Source: a virus. From it: 61,182 nt of DNA. The notes under the pieces were generated by a model. The model did no database searches. It was not told where the DNA came from and worked only from the letters and a program-made list of their open reading frames with translations. Within the stretch, counting starts at the first letter, position 1; each line of letters starts with the position of its first letter. The stretch spans positions 1 through 61,182 of the IMG/VR virus record IMGVR_UViG_3300030389_003077, one strand, 5' to 3'. The position numbers and the translations under genes are program-made. Positions 9,345 through 17,581 of this stretch are shown one piece after another.

Positions 9345-9629
9345 TTATCTTAAGTTATCAATCTTCTCCTCCATCCTAATCATTTGGGTTTTTATTTCTT
9401 TTACGTCATCTTGTGTAGTCATAATAGTTTGACGTATAAGCTGATCCTTCATGTCATACTCCATACGAGTAATTTCTGGATCTGGAGGTTTAGGTAATTC
9501 TTTAGCATCTGCTATATCATTTTGTAGTGTAAACCACATTCCAACTAGTGTAAATATAAGTACAGCAATTCCTGCTAATGTTTTTAAGCTTACCTGTACT
9601 GCTGTTTCTTCACTTAATTCTTTTGCCAT
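9345..9629 (-). CDS. Single-pass membrane protein with coiled coil, spanin-like
   Basis: This 94-residue protein has one membrane segment at about 17-35, a Pro-rich linker (KELPKPPDPE), then a charged coiled coil to the end. The layout is that of an inner-membrane spanin subunit, and the gene is next to the lysis genes. No obvious lipoprotein partner with a lipobox is encoded nearby, so the spanin role is only a suggestion. Confidence 0.7.
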   Translation of the reverse strand: MAKELSEETAVQVSLKTLAGIAVLIFTLVGMWFTLQNDIADAKELPKPPDPEITRMEYDMKDQLIRQTIMTTQDDVKEIKTQMIRMEEKIDNLR

Positions 9630-9631
9630 TA

Positions 9632-10666
9632 TTAAAATATTACATAATTAATTCCTACGTTAAAGTTGTGCCAATCTCTATTCCAATATTTACTATATCT
9701 TCCTTCGATAAAGATACCTAAACTTTTGTTAAATCTATAACCGAATATTAAACCAGCAGAATAATCCATCCATTGACCATCATTATACTTGTGATAAGAG
9801 TATTTATTTTTAGTATCTAAATGGTAAGGCATAAGGTTTCCCCACGTGTGAAACCAAAAGTCTTTTGTAAAGTGGTAGTAGTCTAATCCTAACACAACAG
9901 AATATTCTAAAATACTAGATAAAGCACTTCTTTGCTTTTCTACATAATTATTTATAACTTGTGGTATCACAACCTCTTCCCAGACAGCTTGACTGTTTGC
10001 TACAACTTCTCCAGTTGGTGAAGAATATTCTCCATCTAGAGATATAGAGTAACCTTCTTGTATAGCTAAGTATGTATAATGAAGAGAACCATTATCTAAA
10101 ACCCAATCCTGAAGAGGATCAAATCCGTAAGGTTCGGCAAGTCTTTGCACTAAACCCCCGTTAAACGAAAGCTTGCCTTCCCTTACTTTTAACCTAAATC
10201 TTTCTGAAGCTTCAAAGTATTTTATATCTGCAAAACCATCTTCTAAATACTCTACCTTTCCAACCCACTTGTCTGCAACATATCTTACAAAGTGGTGTTG
10301 ATTAATGTAGTTTATTCCTAATCTTCTTAAAAAATCAGCCTCAAACAAATACTCAAAACCATCAACTCTACCAATAGTAGCAGCATCTGAGTAAGATCTT
10401 TCTGTACCATTATAAAAAGTGTTAGCTCTGTTCTCGTAGCCAAATCTTTTTATTTTTCTAATACCTATAGATAAATTATAATCAAAAGGAGTTTCTATTA
10501 CATCTTCTTGTAGTGTCCCAGATGTTATGGACCAAATTTGATTGTCACCTAGAGATGTACCACCATTTATAGCAGTGTAAATTGTAGAATATTTAAATAT
10601 ATTATGAAGACCTTGAGATAAACAGGTAGTTGATATAAATAACAATAAGAGTAATAGATTTCTCAT
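9632..10666 (-). CDS. Outer-membrane beta-barrel protein
   Basis: The 344-residue protein has a Sec signal peptide (about 1-18, Leu-rich then STTCLSQ). Beyond residue about 40 it is made of alternating aromatic/polar strands such as YSAGLIFGYRF and IFIEGRYSKYW. It ends NVGINYVIF, a terminal Phe after an alternating strand, which is the usual BAM recognition signal of outer-membrane barrels. Its ATG overlaps the stop of the T9SS-sorted gene (ATGA), so the two are coupled. Phage genomes rarely encode such proteins. Possible roles are superinfection exclusion, an anchor for the neighbouring secreted protein, or outer-membrane disruption at lysis. Confidence 0.75.
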   Translation of the reverse strand: MRNLLLLLLFISTTCLSQGLHNIFKYSTIYTAINGGTSLGDNQIWSITSGTLQEDVIETPFDYNLSIGIRKIKRFGYENRANTFYNGTERSYSDAATIGRVDGFEYLFEADFLRRLGINYINQHHFVRYVADKWVGKVEYLEDGFADIKYFEASERFRLKVREGKLSFNGGLVQRLAEPYGFDPLQDWVLDNGSLHYTYLAIQEGYSISLDGEYSSPTGEVVANSQAVWEEVVIPQVINNYVEKQRSALSSILEYSVVLGLDYYHFTKDFWFHTWGNLMPYHLDTKNKYSYHKYNDGQWMDYSAGLIFGYRFNKSLGIFIEGRYSKYWNRDWHNFNVGINYVIF

Positions 10667-12954
10667 TTTTTGACAAATTTTGCTTTATTAATGTTTCCAT
10701 TACAGCCTATGGTTATATTATAAATACCTGCAGGTAAATATGTAATATTTAATCTGTTTAACCCTGCTATTGTTTGTTTTCGTTTTACGTCTTTTACAAG
10801 CCTACCATTTATGTCATAAATCCTTATACTAACTTTAGTCTTTGTTAAAACATTTAAAAAGTTTTCAGTTGGATTTGGATATATAGCAATATCATTACTC
10901 CTCATTAGATCTCTAACATCTAACTCGCTATCTCCATAACAATGCCAGTATAACTGTTGACACTTTTCATCCCAATTTGTATTACAACAATAAGGATCTA
11001 CTAAAATAACCCAAGAATAACATGTGTCATTTAACCAGTATGGAATACCAGGACCATCAATACAACCTGCATCATATAGACAGTCATAGCTTTCTGTATT
11101 AGCAAACTCGTCATAATTATATGCTGTGTTATCCATACACCCTTCAACAACTTCTAAACAGTTATCGTTACTTGTATTAGCTAAAGAATCGTAATTAAAT
11201 GCTATAGAATCTAAGCAACCATATATAACTGGAACGCATGAAAAATCATTTGTATTTGCATCCTCATCGTAATTAAAAGCATCTGGATCGGTACATCCTA
11301 GTATAGTTGTAAAGCAACCTCCATTATCTACATTAGCATTAGGATCATAGTTGTCTGCTTCAGGATCCATGCAGCCAAAATATAAACAAGATTCGTCTGA
11401 TGTGTTGGCTAAAGAGTTATAATTCCAAGCCACCTCATCCATACATCCAACAATTACAGATATACAACCTTCATTGTCAACATTAGCTAGAGAGTCATAA
11501 TTAAAAGCTAACTCGTTTGTACAACCCTCAACTACAGGAATACAGTATCCATAATCTGTATTAGCTAAAGAGTCATAATTAAAAGCTTCAGGGTCCATAC
11601 ATCCCTCCACTACATCTATACAATAATCACCACAATATGGTAGAGCATTATATACATGCCAAAAAGGTGGCTCAAAGGGTTGTAGTGCACCTGCACCATT
11701 AAAAGCAAATGGATTAGATCCTCCTGATATTAGTAAATCTAAAGCATCGTTAAATAAAAAGAAAGAGTTATGCATAGTTTGAAACTCTAACTCTTCTTGT
11801 GGTACCTGTGGTGGTCCAATCTCAAAATATCTAATCTGAACAGACATATCTGTTCTTAAATAAATCCATTTAACTTCTTCATATATTCCAGGACCTAATG
11901 TGTACACACCAATTAAACTATCGCCTTGTGTTATAGCTAAGTGAGAGTCACCCCAACCGTCCCCTCCATTGTCATTAAGAACTAATTTATATTCACATAC
12001 AGGAACTATGTCATTTAATGTTGCTAAAGAATCGTAGTTATAAGCGTTCCAATCTATACAACCAACAATGTGTTCTGTTTCGCAACTACCATCATCTACT
12101 TGAGCAAAAGGATTAAACTCTATATAACTATTATCCATGCAGCCATATTCTATTGGAACATCACAGTGTTCTAGTTGTATTACTCCTGAGTAAGCTACAG
12201 ATCCAAAGTTCGGATCAGGAAGCTCCCATATAACATCAGGGCTACCACAAGGCTCTAAATCTCCAAGGATAACAAAACCACCATCGTCATTTTGATTAAT
12301 AAGAGATCCAGCCATACCATCACCATACGTATCACTTAGTATAAGTTCTACACCTGCTTCAGGTACACATAATTGATAAGGTATTGTTGTATTTGCTTGG
12401 TCGTAAGAATATTCTCCAGCTTGAACACTTTCAACTGGTTGACCAGTAGATATATCGGTAAGAATCCACCCTGTCTCTCCAGGATATTGGTCTAGTGTAA
12501 CTTCTAGTAGCATTTTAGCTTCACCATCGCTACACTCTATATTAGCACATCCTCCATTATCCACCTCAGCTAAAGGATTATAATTTATAGCTTCTGGATC
12601 AGTGCAACCTATTATTGGCATATCGCATGAACCATCATCTATGGTAGCTTCAGGAACAAAATTCCAAGCCATAAAATTCATGCAACCATATATAGTATCT
12701 AGCACAGGTAAAGGACAGTCGCCATTGTCAAAGTTAAACTCAGGGCAGTTAAAGTAAATATCGTTGCCATTCCAAGAGTAAGCACCATCATCACAGAACC
12801 CATCTCCTACCCAACCTAAAATACCAGATACGTCATTACCAATACAGTCTACAATACTATCTGGTATACTATCTGGGAGTAATGGTAGGGGTTGAGATTT
12901 AACATTTAGGGATATTAAAAATAATATCGGGATGATTTTTTTTAGCATTTCCAT
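10663..12954 (-). CDS. Secreted repeat protein with type IX secretion sorting domain
   Basis: A 763-residue protein with a signal peptide (about 1-21). A Notch/LNR-like cysteine module follows at about 37-80, containing GDGFCDDGAY and FDNGDC. Then come eleven units of about 22-45 residues of the form GCxDxxAxNYDxxAxxDxGxC, and a module with SDTYGDGMAGS. The last 76 residues (about 688-763) are a Por/T9SS C-terminal sorting domain: IYPNPTENFLNV, IYDINGRLV, LPAGIYNI, then a Lys-rich end. T9SS exists only in Bacteroidota and exports such proteins to the cell surface. The composition and Cys repeats look host-derived, yet the gene is embedded in the phage late operon with 4-13 base overlaps at both ends. 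Confidence 0.9.
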   Translation of the reverse strand: MEMLKKIIPILFLISLNVKSQPLPLLPDSIPDSIVDCIGNDVSGILGWVGDGFCDDGAYSWNGNDIYFNCPEFNFDNGDCPLPVLDTIYGCMNFMAWNFVPEATIDDGSCDMPIIGCTDPEAINYNPLAEVDNGGCANIECSDGEAKMLLEVTLDQYPGETGWILTDISTGQPVESVQAGEYSYDQANTTIPYQLCVPEAGVELILSDTYGDGMAGSLINQNDDGGFVILGDLEPCGSPDVIWELPDPNFGSVAYSGVIQLEHCDVPIEYGCMDNSYIEFNPFAQVDDGSCETEHIVGCIDWNAYNYDSLATLNDIVPVCEYKLVLNDNGGDGWGDSHLAITQGDSLIGVYTLGPGIYEEVKWIYLRTDMSVQIRYFEIGPPQVPQEELEFQTMHNSFFLFNDALDLLISGGSNPFAFNGAGALQPFEPPFWHVYNALPYCGDYCIDVVEGCMDPEAFNYDSLANTDYGYCIPVVEGCTNELAFNYDSLANVDNEGCISVIVGCMDEVAWNYNSLANTSDESCLYFGCMDPEADNYDPNANVDNGGCFTTILGCTDPDAFNYDEDANTNDFSCVPVIYGCLDSIAFNYDSLANTSNDNCLEVVEGCMDNTAYNYDEFANTESYDCLYDAGCIDGPGIPYWLNDTCYSWVILVDPYCCNTNWDEKCQQLYWHCYGDSELDVRDLMRSNDIAIYPNPTENFLNVLTKTKVSIRIYDINGRLVKDVKRKQTIAGLNRLNITYLPAGIYNITIGCNGNINKAKFVKK

Positions 12955-13481
12955 CGTCTTCGTGCTTGTCGGATTCTTGAGTTAGGGTTATTTCTTGTTT
13001 TTGCACTACTACGTTTTAACTGACCTAACGATCTAGCACAAAATGATTTTCTTCTTTTAGCTGCTTTACTACCAGGCTTTACTTTTCCAGTTACAGCAGT
13101 TTTAAGTTTACTGCCAGGATTAGCACGTCTATAAGCCATAACTCCCTTTCTAGTCATCCCCGCACCAGATTTAGTAGGTCTAAAGTTGCCAGACTTAACG
13201 CTAGTCTTTATACCCATACCTTTTTTAGCCTTCTTAACTGCTTTCACCTTTTTCTTTTTGTACCTAGATACTCTACCTTTAGTGTTCTTCTCTATTTGAG
13301 CTCTACGCTTTTCCGCAGGAGATAGTTCACTCCAAGTTGTAGGTGTATCTTTACTAACTCTTTTAGTAGGGCGAAAAGTATTTTCTCCGCCCTTATAATC
13401 TTTTTTACCTTTTGGTGTACGCCAGTCTTCTTTAAACCAGCGTTTCAGTCGTAAACCTGCTGCTGTTTTTCTAACTGCCAT
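12942..13481 (-). CDS. Highly basic conserved phage protein
   Basis: The 179-residue protein is exceptionally Lys/Arg-rich. Its C-terminal half shows MTRKGVMAYRRANPGSKL, VTGKVKPGSKAAKRRKSFCA and a final IRQARRRWKC. This order (PGSKAAKRRKSFCAR ... RKWxC) recurs in small basic proteins of many marine phages and is thought to be virion-associated. It could bind and condense packaged DNA; that function is inferred. It overlaps its neighbours by 1 and 13 bases. Confidence 0.8.
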   Translation of the reverse strand: MAVRKTAAGLRLKRWFKEDWRTPKGKKDYKGGENTFRPTKRVSKDTPTTWSELSPAEKRRAQIEKNTKGRVSRYKKKKVKAVKKAKKGMGIKTSVKSGNFRPTKSGAGMTRKGVMAYRRANPGSKLKTAVTGKVKPGSKAAKRRKSFCARSLGQLKRSSAKTRNNPNSRIRQARRRWKC

Positions 13482-13690
13482 TACCTTTTTTTCTTTTTGC
13501 CACCTTCACCCCAGTTGGCAGCACCTACTTTTCTACACTTAGCCATTGCACCACTTCTATAAGCTGAAGTCTTAGGTCCATATCTAGATACTACTTTGTA
13601 GTAGCAAGCATCTTTTACAGAACCACCTTTCTTCATGCTTTTAACTTTTTTCTTTCGCTTTACAGCTTTACAAGTACAACGTTTGTGCAT
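13481..13690 (-). CDS. Small basic conserved phage protein
   Basis: This 69-residue Lys-rich protein contains KDACYYKVVSRYG, AYRSGAMAKCRKVGAANWG and a basic tail. This ACYxKVxSRYxxxxSAYxSGAxxKCRKVGAxNWG core is common in marine phage genomes and has no proven function. Like its neighbour at 12942-13481 it may be a nucleic-acid-binding virion protein. It abuts genes on both sides with single-base overlaps. Confidence 0.8.
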   Translation of the reverse strand: MHKRCTCKAVKRKKKVKSMKKGGSVKDACYYKVVSRYGPKTSAYRSGAMAKCRKVGAANWGEGGKKKKR

Positions 13691-13902
13691 TATTTATTAG
13701 CAAATTTTTCTACGCCAGAAATGCCAAACGAGCCCAACACAACCCACACGAAGGAGTCGTATACAAACTCGTTTATTACTAGGTCTGATCCAACCCATCC
13801 TGTAACAAGGTCAGCTATCATTATAAGGCACATAATAGCAAAAGCTATAAAACCTACGATAGCCTTCTCATTCCAAGCGTTATCGTTTTTAAATATTTCC
13901 AT
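13690..13902 (-). CDS. Two-segment small membrane protein, holin-like
   Basis: A 70-residue protein with membrane segments at about 13-35 (IVGFIAFAIMCLIMIADLV) and 47-63 (VYDSFVWVVLGSFGISG) and few charged residues between them. Size and topology suit a small holin or antiholin. Another holin is encoded at 8154-8540, so this could modulate lysis timing. Assignment is by topology only. Confidence 0.75.
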   Translation of the reverse strand: MEIFKNDNAWNEKAIVGFIAFAIMCLIMIADLVTGWVGSDLVINEFVYDSFVWVVLGSFGISGVEKFANK

Positions 13903-13904
13903 TA

Positions 13905-14609
13905 TTAAGCAGCTTCAAATCCAAATATAAATACTAAAGGATTTATGCAGACTAATTCATCACCTGCACCTAAAGCATCAGTGTTTGCAGATTCTAAAGT
14001 AACTGATGATGCGGCAACAGATTTTACTGTTCCTATAGCAGCATTATCATTAGCTTGCAGTATATCTCCAACAGCTAAAGCTAATCTAGCGTCATTTAAA
14101 CCAGAATCTCCAATAGGTATTGTTGTTGCTGATCCTGCGTCATGAGCACCATTTGTTTTTATATTTGATCCAAAATCAAAAGCACCGCCAGTTACGCCTG
14201 CAACGTATATTGAGTCTCCACCTTCAGGAGTCATTATAAGGTCTACTTCTGTATGTATCATCTTAAAGGGAACAAGATCGCCTCCCTCAAGATCATTAGA
14301 ACCATTTACTAAAGCATAACCAAGCATATCTTTACTATATCCAGCCATAGATTCAGCACTGTTTACAGTACCTAAACTATACTCTGAAGAGTTTTTTGAA
14401 AAATATAACTTTACATCTTGTGTTGCCTGTGCAGCTCCATTTGTCCCTCTAATAATAGTAGTGATACTAACTAATCTAGATGAACCTCTATCAACTGGAA
14501 TCTCAGTCCAATTAAATAAAACATCATTTGCAGCAAAAGCACGTTGAGCTAATACACCAGTGGTTAGTGATGGTCTAACTGTTACTGAATAAAATTTTCT
14601 TCCAGCCAT
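13905..14609 (-). CDS. Probable structural protein at the head of the late operon
   Basis: The 234-residue protein starts MAGRKFYSVTVRPS and is rich in Ala, Gly, Ser and Asp, with beta-strand spacing (VSITTIIRG, VKLYFSKNSSEYSLG, DLIMTPEGGDSIYVAG). The style matches phage fibre, decoration or baseplate-type proteins. It is the first gene of the leftward late operon and lies 33 bases from a TACATTTG promoter element. I do not recognise a specific family. Confidence 0.7.
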   Translation of the reverse strand: MAGRKFYSVTVRPSLTTGVLAQRAFAANDVLFNWTEIPVDRGSSRLVSITTIIRGTNGAAQATQDVKLYFSKNSSEYSLGTVNSAESMAGYSKDMLGYALVNGSNDLEGGDLVPFKMIHTEVDLIMTPEGGDSIYVAGVTGGAFDFGSNIKTNGAHDAGSATTIPIGDSGLNDARLALAVGDILQANDNAAIGTVKSVAASSVTLESANTDALGAGDELVCINPLVFIFGFEAA

Positions 14610-14641
14610 TATTTTTTTATTTTAATTTTTTATTTTATACG

Positions 14642-14649
14642 CAAATGTA
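14642..14649 (-). promoter_or_regulatory. Leftward -7 promoter element (late operon)
   Basis: TACATTTG on the minus strand matches the Bacteroidota -7 consensus TAnnTTTG. It lies 33 bases upstream of the first late gene, in the 98-base gap between divergent operons. A -33 TTTG is not obvious. This may indicate activator dependence, fitting late expression. Confidence 0.6.
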
Positions 14650-14679
14650 ATGATAATTTTTTAATTATAATAAAATTAT

Positions 14680-14687
14680 TATCTTTG
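14680..14687 (+). promoter_or_regulatory. Rightward -7 promoter element (fibre operon)
   Basis: TATCTTTG matches TAnnTTTG and lies 20 bases before the ATG at 14708. It is back-to-back with the leftward element at 14642-14649, so the two promoters share about 100 bases of very AT-rich DNA. No clear -33 TTTG is seen. Confidence 0.6.
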
Positions 14688-14707
14688 ACCTAATTTAATC
14701 TAAGTCA

Positions 14708-15031
14708 ATGAGGAATTACTTGAAGTATCTTAGTGATACCATGTACTCCTTCCAAAGGAAATACAACCTTACAGAAAACCAGTTAAAGTTCCTGCTTTTC
14801 ATAAATGACGAAAAACAGTCTTTCACTAAAAGGTTTATAAGGGAAAATATGTACGTTAGCAAGAACTTTATGGATAGACTTTTACCTGCTCTTGTAAAAC
14901 GAGATTTTATTTTTATATTTGAAAAAAAATTTAGGGGAACAAAAGCTCCTAATAAATATAGAGTAACAAGTAAAACAAATAGATTAATAGAAAAATTTTA
15001 TAACGTCCTTGAAGGACAAGAAGCAATTTAA
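14708..15031 (+). CDS. Winged-helix DNA-binding protein, likely regulator
   Basis: The 107-residue protein has the helix order of a MarR-like winged helix: YNLTENQLKFLLFI (about 19-32), a recognition-helix region SKNFMDRLLPALVKRDFI (about 51-68), and a wing ending in KAPNKYRVT. It is the first gene of the rightward fibre operon, located at the divergent promoter pair. It is therefore a good candidate for controlling both the late and fibre operons. The regulatory target is inferred from position. Confidence 0.75.
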   Translation: MRNYLKYLSDTMYSFQRKYNLTENQLKFLLFINDEKQSFTKRFIRENMYVSKNFMDRLLPALVKRDFIFIFEKKFRGTKAPNKYRVTSKTNRLIEKFYNVLEGQEAI

Positions 15032-15032
15032 T

Positions 15033-15419
15033 ATGTATCATAAAGGAAAAAAAGCAATGTACGGTGCTAAAATGAAAAAAGCACTAGGTGGTGCCACAAT
15101 GAAAAAAATGAAGATGATGAAGAAGGGTGGTAAATTAAAAATGGTAAAAGGACCAGATGGTAAAATGGTTCCATTCTATGCTGCTGATGGAAAAGGGAAG
15201 ATGATGTATGGCGGATCCATGAAAAAGAAAATGACTATGGGTGGTCGTATGGGAAGTAAAGAGATGATGGAGAGTATGAAGAAGGACGATAAGATGCTAA
15301 AGCATGGTGGTAAGGTAATGATTGTTATGCCAATTAAAAAGTCTGGTAAAAAAGCTATGATGGGTGCCAAGATGAAAAGCATGAAAAAAGCCATGATGGG
15401 TGCTAAAATGAAAAAGTAA
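15033..15419 (+). CDS. Met/Lys/Gly-rich low-complexity protein
   Basis: The preferred start is the ATG at 15033, one base after the previous stop; an in-frame TTG at 15009 lies inside that gene. The 128-residue product is built almost wholly from Met, Lys and Gly, with repeated units such as MMGAKMKSMKKAMMGAKMKK and GGKLKMVKGPDGKMVPFYA. It has no membrane segment or catalytic motif. Similar Met/Gly/Lys-rich small proteins occur in marine Bacteroidota phages, usually near structural genes. A virion or nucleic-acid-binding role is possible but unproven. Confidence 0.75.
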   Translation: MYHKGKKAMYGAKMKKALGGATMKKMKMMKKGGKLKMVKGPDGKMVPFYAADGKGKMMYGGSMKKKMTMGGRMGSKEMMESMKKDDKMLKHGGKVMIVMPIKKSGKKAMMGAKMKSMKKAMMGAKMKK

Positions 15420-15425
15420 ATCTAA

Positions 15426-17579
15426 ATGAAATCACCAAAGAAAAATGGTATCGGTGAAGTAGTCACTGACTATGGTCGAAGGGTGATGAGAATTTTTAAG
15501 AAAGGGCTACTACAACGTAGCCTTTTTGATTTTTACGGGGATATTAAAGCTGATACTGTAAAAGTAAAAGAATCATCATCAGTGCCAAATACTCCAGTGG
15601 ATGGGGATGGTGGTGTAGTTTATGTTAAGTCTACTGACGGTAAGTTATACTTCAAGAGTAATGAAGTTTCAGAGGTAGAACTTAGCTCTCAAGGGACTAA
15701 CACAACATACTCTGTATCTTGCGTGGATGGAGATAATTCTGATGAAGAAAAGATTAGACTAACTGGTAGTGACTCTTCAACAGATGATGTAGTGTTAGAG
15801 GCTGGTACAGGTCTATCCATAGCTAGAGATGGTGATAAGATTACTTTTACTAATACAATAACAGACACAGATACTGTATTAACTACAGAACAAGTTCAAG
15901 ATATTGCAGGAGCATTAGTAGCAACAGGTGGCACTAAAACAGGTATCACAGTTACATACGATGACGTTAATAATAATATGGACTTCGTTGTTGGAACAGA
16001 TATAACTTTAACAACTGCAGCTCAACCTAATATAACATCTCTTGGAACTCTTACTTCTTTAAATGTTGATAATACAAATATAGATGGCTCAAGAATAACA
16101 CTTGTTGGTAGTACTGACGATGCCTGCGTTATAGACTGTAGTACACATGGTGCTACTACTATAACAACTACTGACGCTGCTGGAGCAGCAGCCGACTTAG
16201 GTTTTATTGCTGATGGAGCAATAACAGCTACATCAACTTCTTTTACAGCCACTACAGACGATTTTACCATAACTAGTGCAACAGCTAATAAACCAATAGT
16301 TTCAATAGTTAGCACTAACACAGGTAATAAACCACCATTACTAATATTTCAAAAAACTGATACAGGTGCTGCTCTTGATAGTCCAGGTATAATTGAGTTT
16401 AAAGCAGATGATGATGCTAACAATGAACACACTTATGCTAGTATACAATCTCAAATAGTTTCAGCAGCTAATAGTAGTGAAGCTGGTAAGCTAAGCATTG
16501 AAGTAGCAACAAGCGCTGGTAGTGGCACTAGTAATAAAAATGGTATTTTATTCACAGGTAGTGCAACTGCTAATGATGTTGATGTAACTATTGGAGCTGA
16601 AACAACATCACTAACAACTATATCTGGTAACCTTCAAGTTAATGGTAATGAAATAAAAGATGACGATGGCACAACTTGTTTAACATTTGATAGTAGTGGT
16701 AACGTTACAACAGGAGGTAATTTAACTTGTACAACATCTTCGTCATTAGCAGGATTAGCACTAACGTTAAATCATACATCTGCAACTGGTAGTCCTTTTA
16801 TAGCGTTTAGTCAAAATGGTACTAGAAGATCTTTTATTCAACATCACAATACAGATGATAAGTTTCGTTTTGCTTCTGAGTTTGGTGCTTTATCTTTAGA
16901 GGCAGCTTCTAGTGCTGGAACTGATTCTAATACAGCTTATCTAGTTATAGATCCAGGAGGAACGTTTACACTTGGAGCAGAAAACTCTGATGTTGTTCTT
17001 ACTACAGATGGTAATATGACTTTTAGAGTAGATGCTGATAATGACGAAACTAATGGATCTTTTATATTTCAACACAATGCTAGTACACAAATAGCATCAA
17101 TTACTGAAGATGGTACATTTAGTACTTCTGGAGCAGTTGTATCTACTTTAGGACATAAATACATTAAGACTGGTAATACAGATGGCACCTATCAAGGTGA
17201 CGTTGTATACTTTGGTGGCACAACATCTATGACAACTGGAAGAATATATTATTATAACTCAAGTGGAAACTGGATATTAGCAGACGCTGATTCTGCATCA
17301 ACTAGTAGCGGTTTATTAGGTGTAGCTTTAGGTGCAGCGTCAGATACTAATGGTGTTTTACTTAGAGGTATGGTAACCTTAAATCACGATCCAGGTGCAG
17401 TTGGAGATATATTATATTTAGCACCTGCTGGTGGAGTTCTAGCTAACGCTGGTATGGCTTCCTCTACAGCACCAAGTGGTAGTGGAGATATAATTAGAAT
17501 ACTTGGTTATTGTTTAGATGCTAGCAATGGTCAAATGTGGTTTAATCCTGATAGTACGTTTGTTGAGTATACAACTTAA
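15426..17579 (+). CDS. Tail fibre protein
   Basis: This 717-residue protein has a basic N-terminal stretch including LLQRSLFDFYGDIKADTVKV (about 29-48), probably the virion anchor. A very long Thr/Ser/Asp/Gly/Asn-rich beta region follows. The C-terminal domain (about 620-717) has SGLLGVALGAASDTNGVLLR, GDILYLAPAGG and a final WFNPDSTFVEYTT. This C-terminal arrangement is common in fibre proteins of marine phages. The gene abuts the LamG gene by 2 bases. The receptor is unknown. Confidence 0.8.
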   Translation: MKSPKKNGIGEVVTDYGRRVMRIFKKGLLQRSLFDFYGDIKADTVKVKESSSVPNTPVDGDGGVVYVKSTDGKLYFKSNEVSEVELSSQGTNTTYSVSCVDGDNSDEEKIRLTGSDSSTDDVVLEAGTGLSIARDGDKITFTNTITDTDTVLTTEQVQDIAGALVATGGTKTGITVTYDDVNNNMDFVVGTDITLTTAAQPNITSLGTLTSLNVDNTNIDGSRITLVGSTDDACVIDCSTHGATTITTTDAAGAAADLGFIADGAITATSTSFTATTDDFTITSATANKPIVSIVSTNTGNKPPLLIFQKTDTGAALDSPGIIEFKADDDANNEHTYASIQSQIVSAANSSEAGKLSIEVATSAGSGTSNKNGILFTGSATANDVDVTIGAETTSLTTISGNLQVNGNEIKDDDGTTCLTFDSSGNVTTGGNLTCTTSSSLAGLALTLNHTSATGSPFIAFSQNGTRRSFIQHHNTDDKFRFASEFGALSLEAASSAGTDSNTAYLVIDPGGTFTLGAENSDVVLTTDGNMTFRVDADNDETNGSFIFQHNASTQIASITEDGTFSTSGAVVSTLGHKYIKTGNTDGTYQGDVVYFGGTTSMTTGRIYYYNSSGNWILADADSASTSSGLLGVALGAASDTNGVLLRGMVTLNHDPGAVGDILYLAPAGGVLANAGMASSTAPSGSGDIIRILGYCLDASNGQMWFNPDSTFVEYTT
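15501..15526 (+). terminator. Terminator-like hairpin inside the fibre gene
   Basis: AAAGGGCTAC and GTAGCCTTTTT form a stem of up to 10 bp (one G-U pair) with loop TACAAC, followed by T5 and a second T-run. It has the form of an intrinsic terminator on the coding strand but lies about 75 bases into the fibre gene. It may act as an attenuator lowering fibre expression, or it may be chance from codon use. Confidence 0.3.
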
Positions 17580-17581
17580 AT

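Noticed and set aside
9345-9629. Firm call of an inner-membrane spanin
   Set aside because: Topology fits, but no lipoprotein partner with a lipobox is encoded nearby, so only a resemblance is stated.
15009-15032. TTG start for the Met-rich protein
   Set aside because: It lies inside the preceding gene, and an ATG at 15033 follows directly after that gene's stop.
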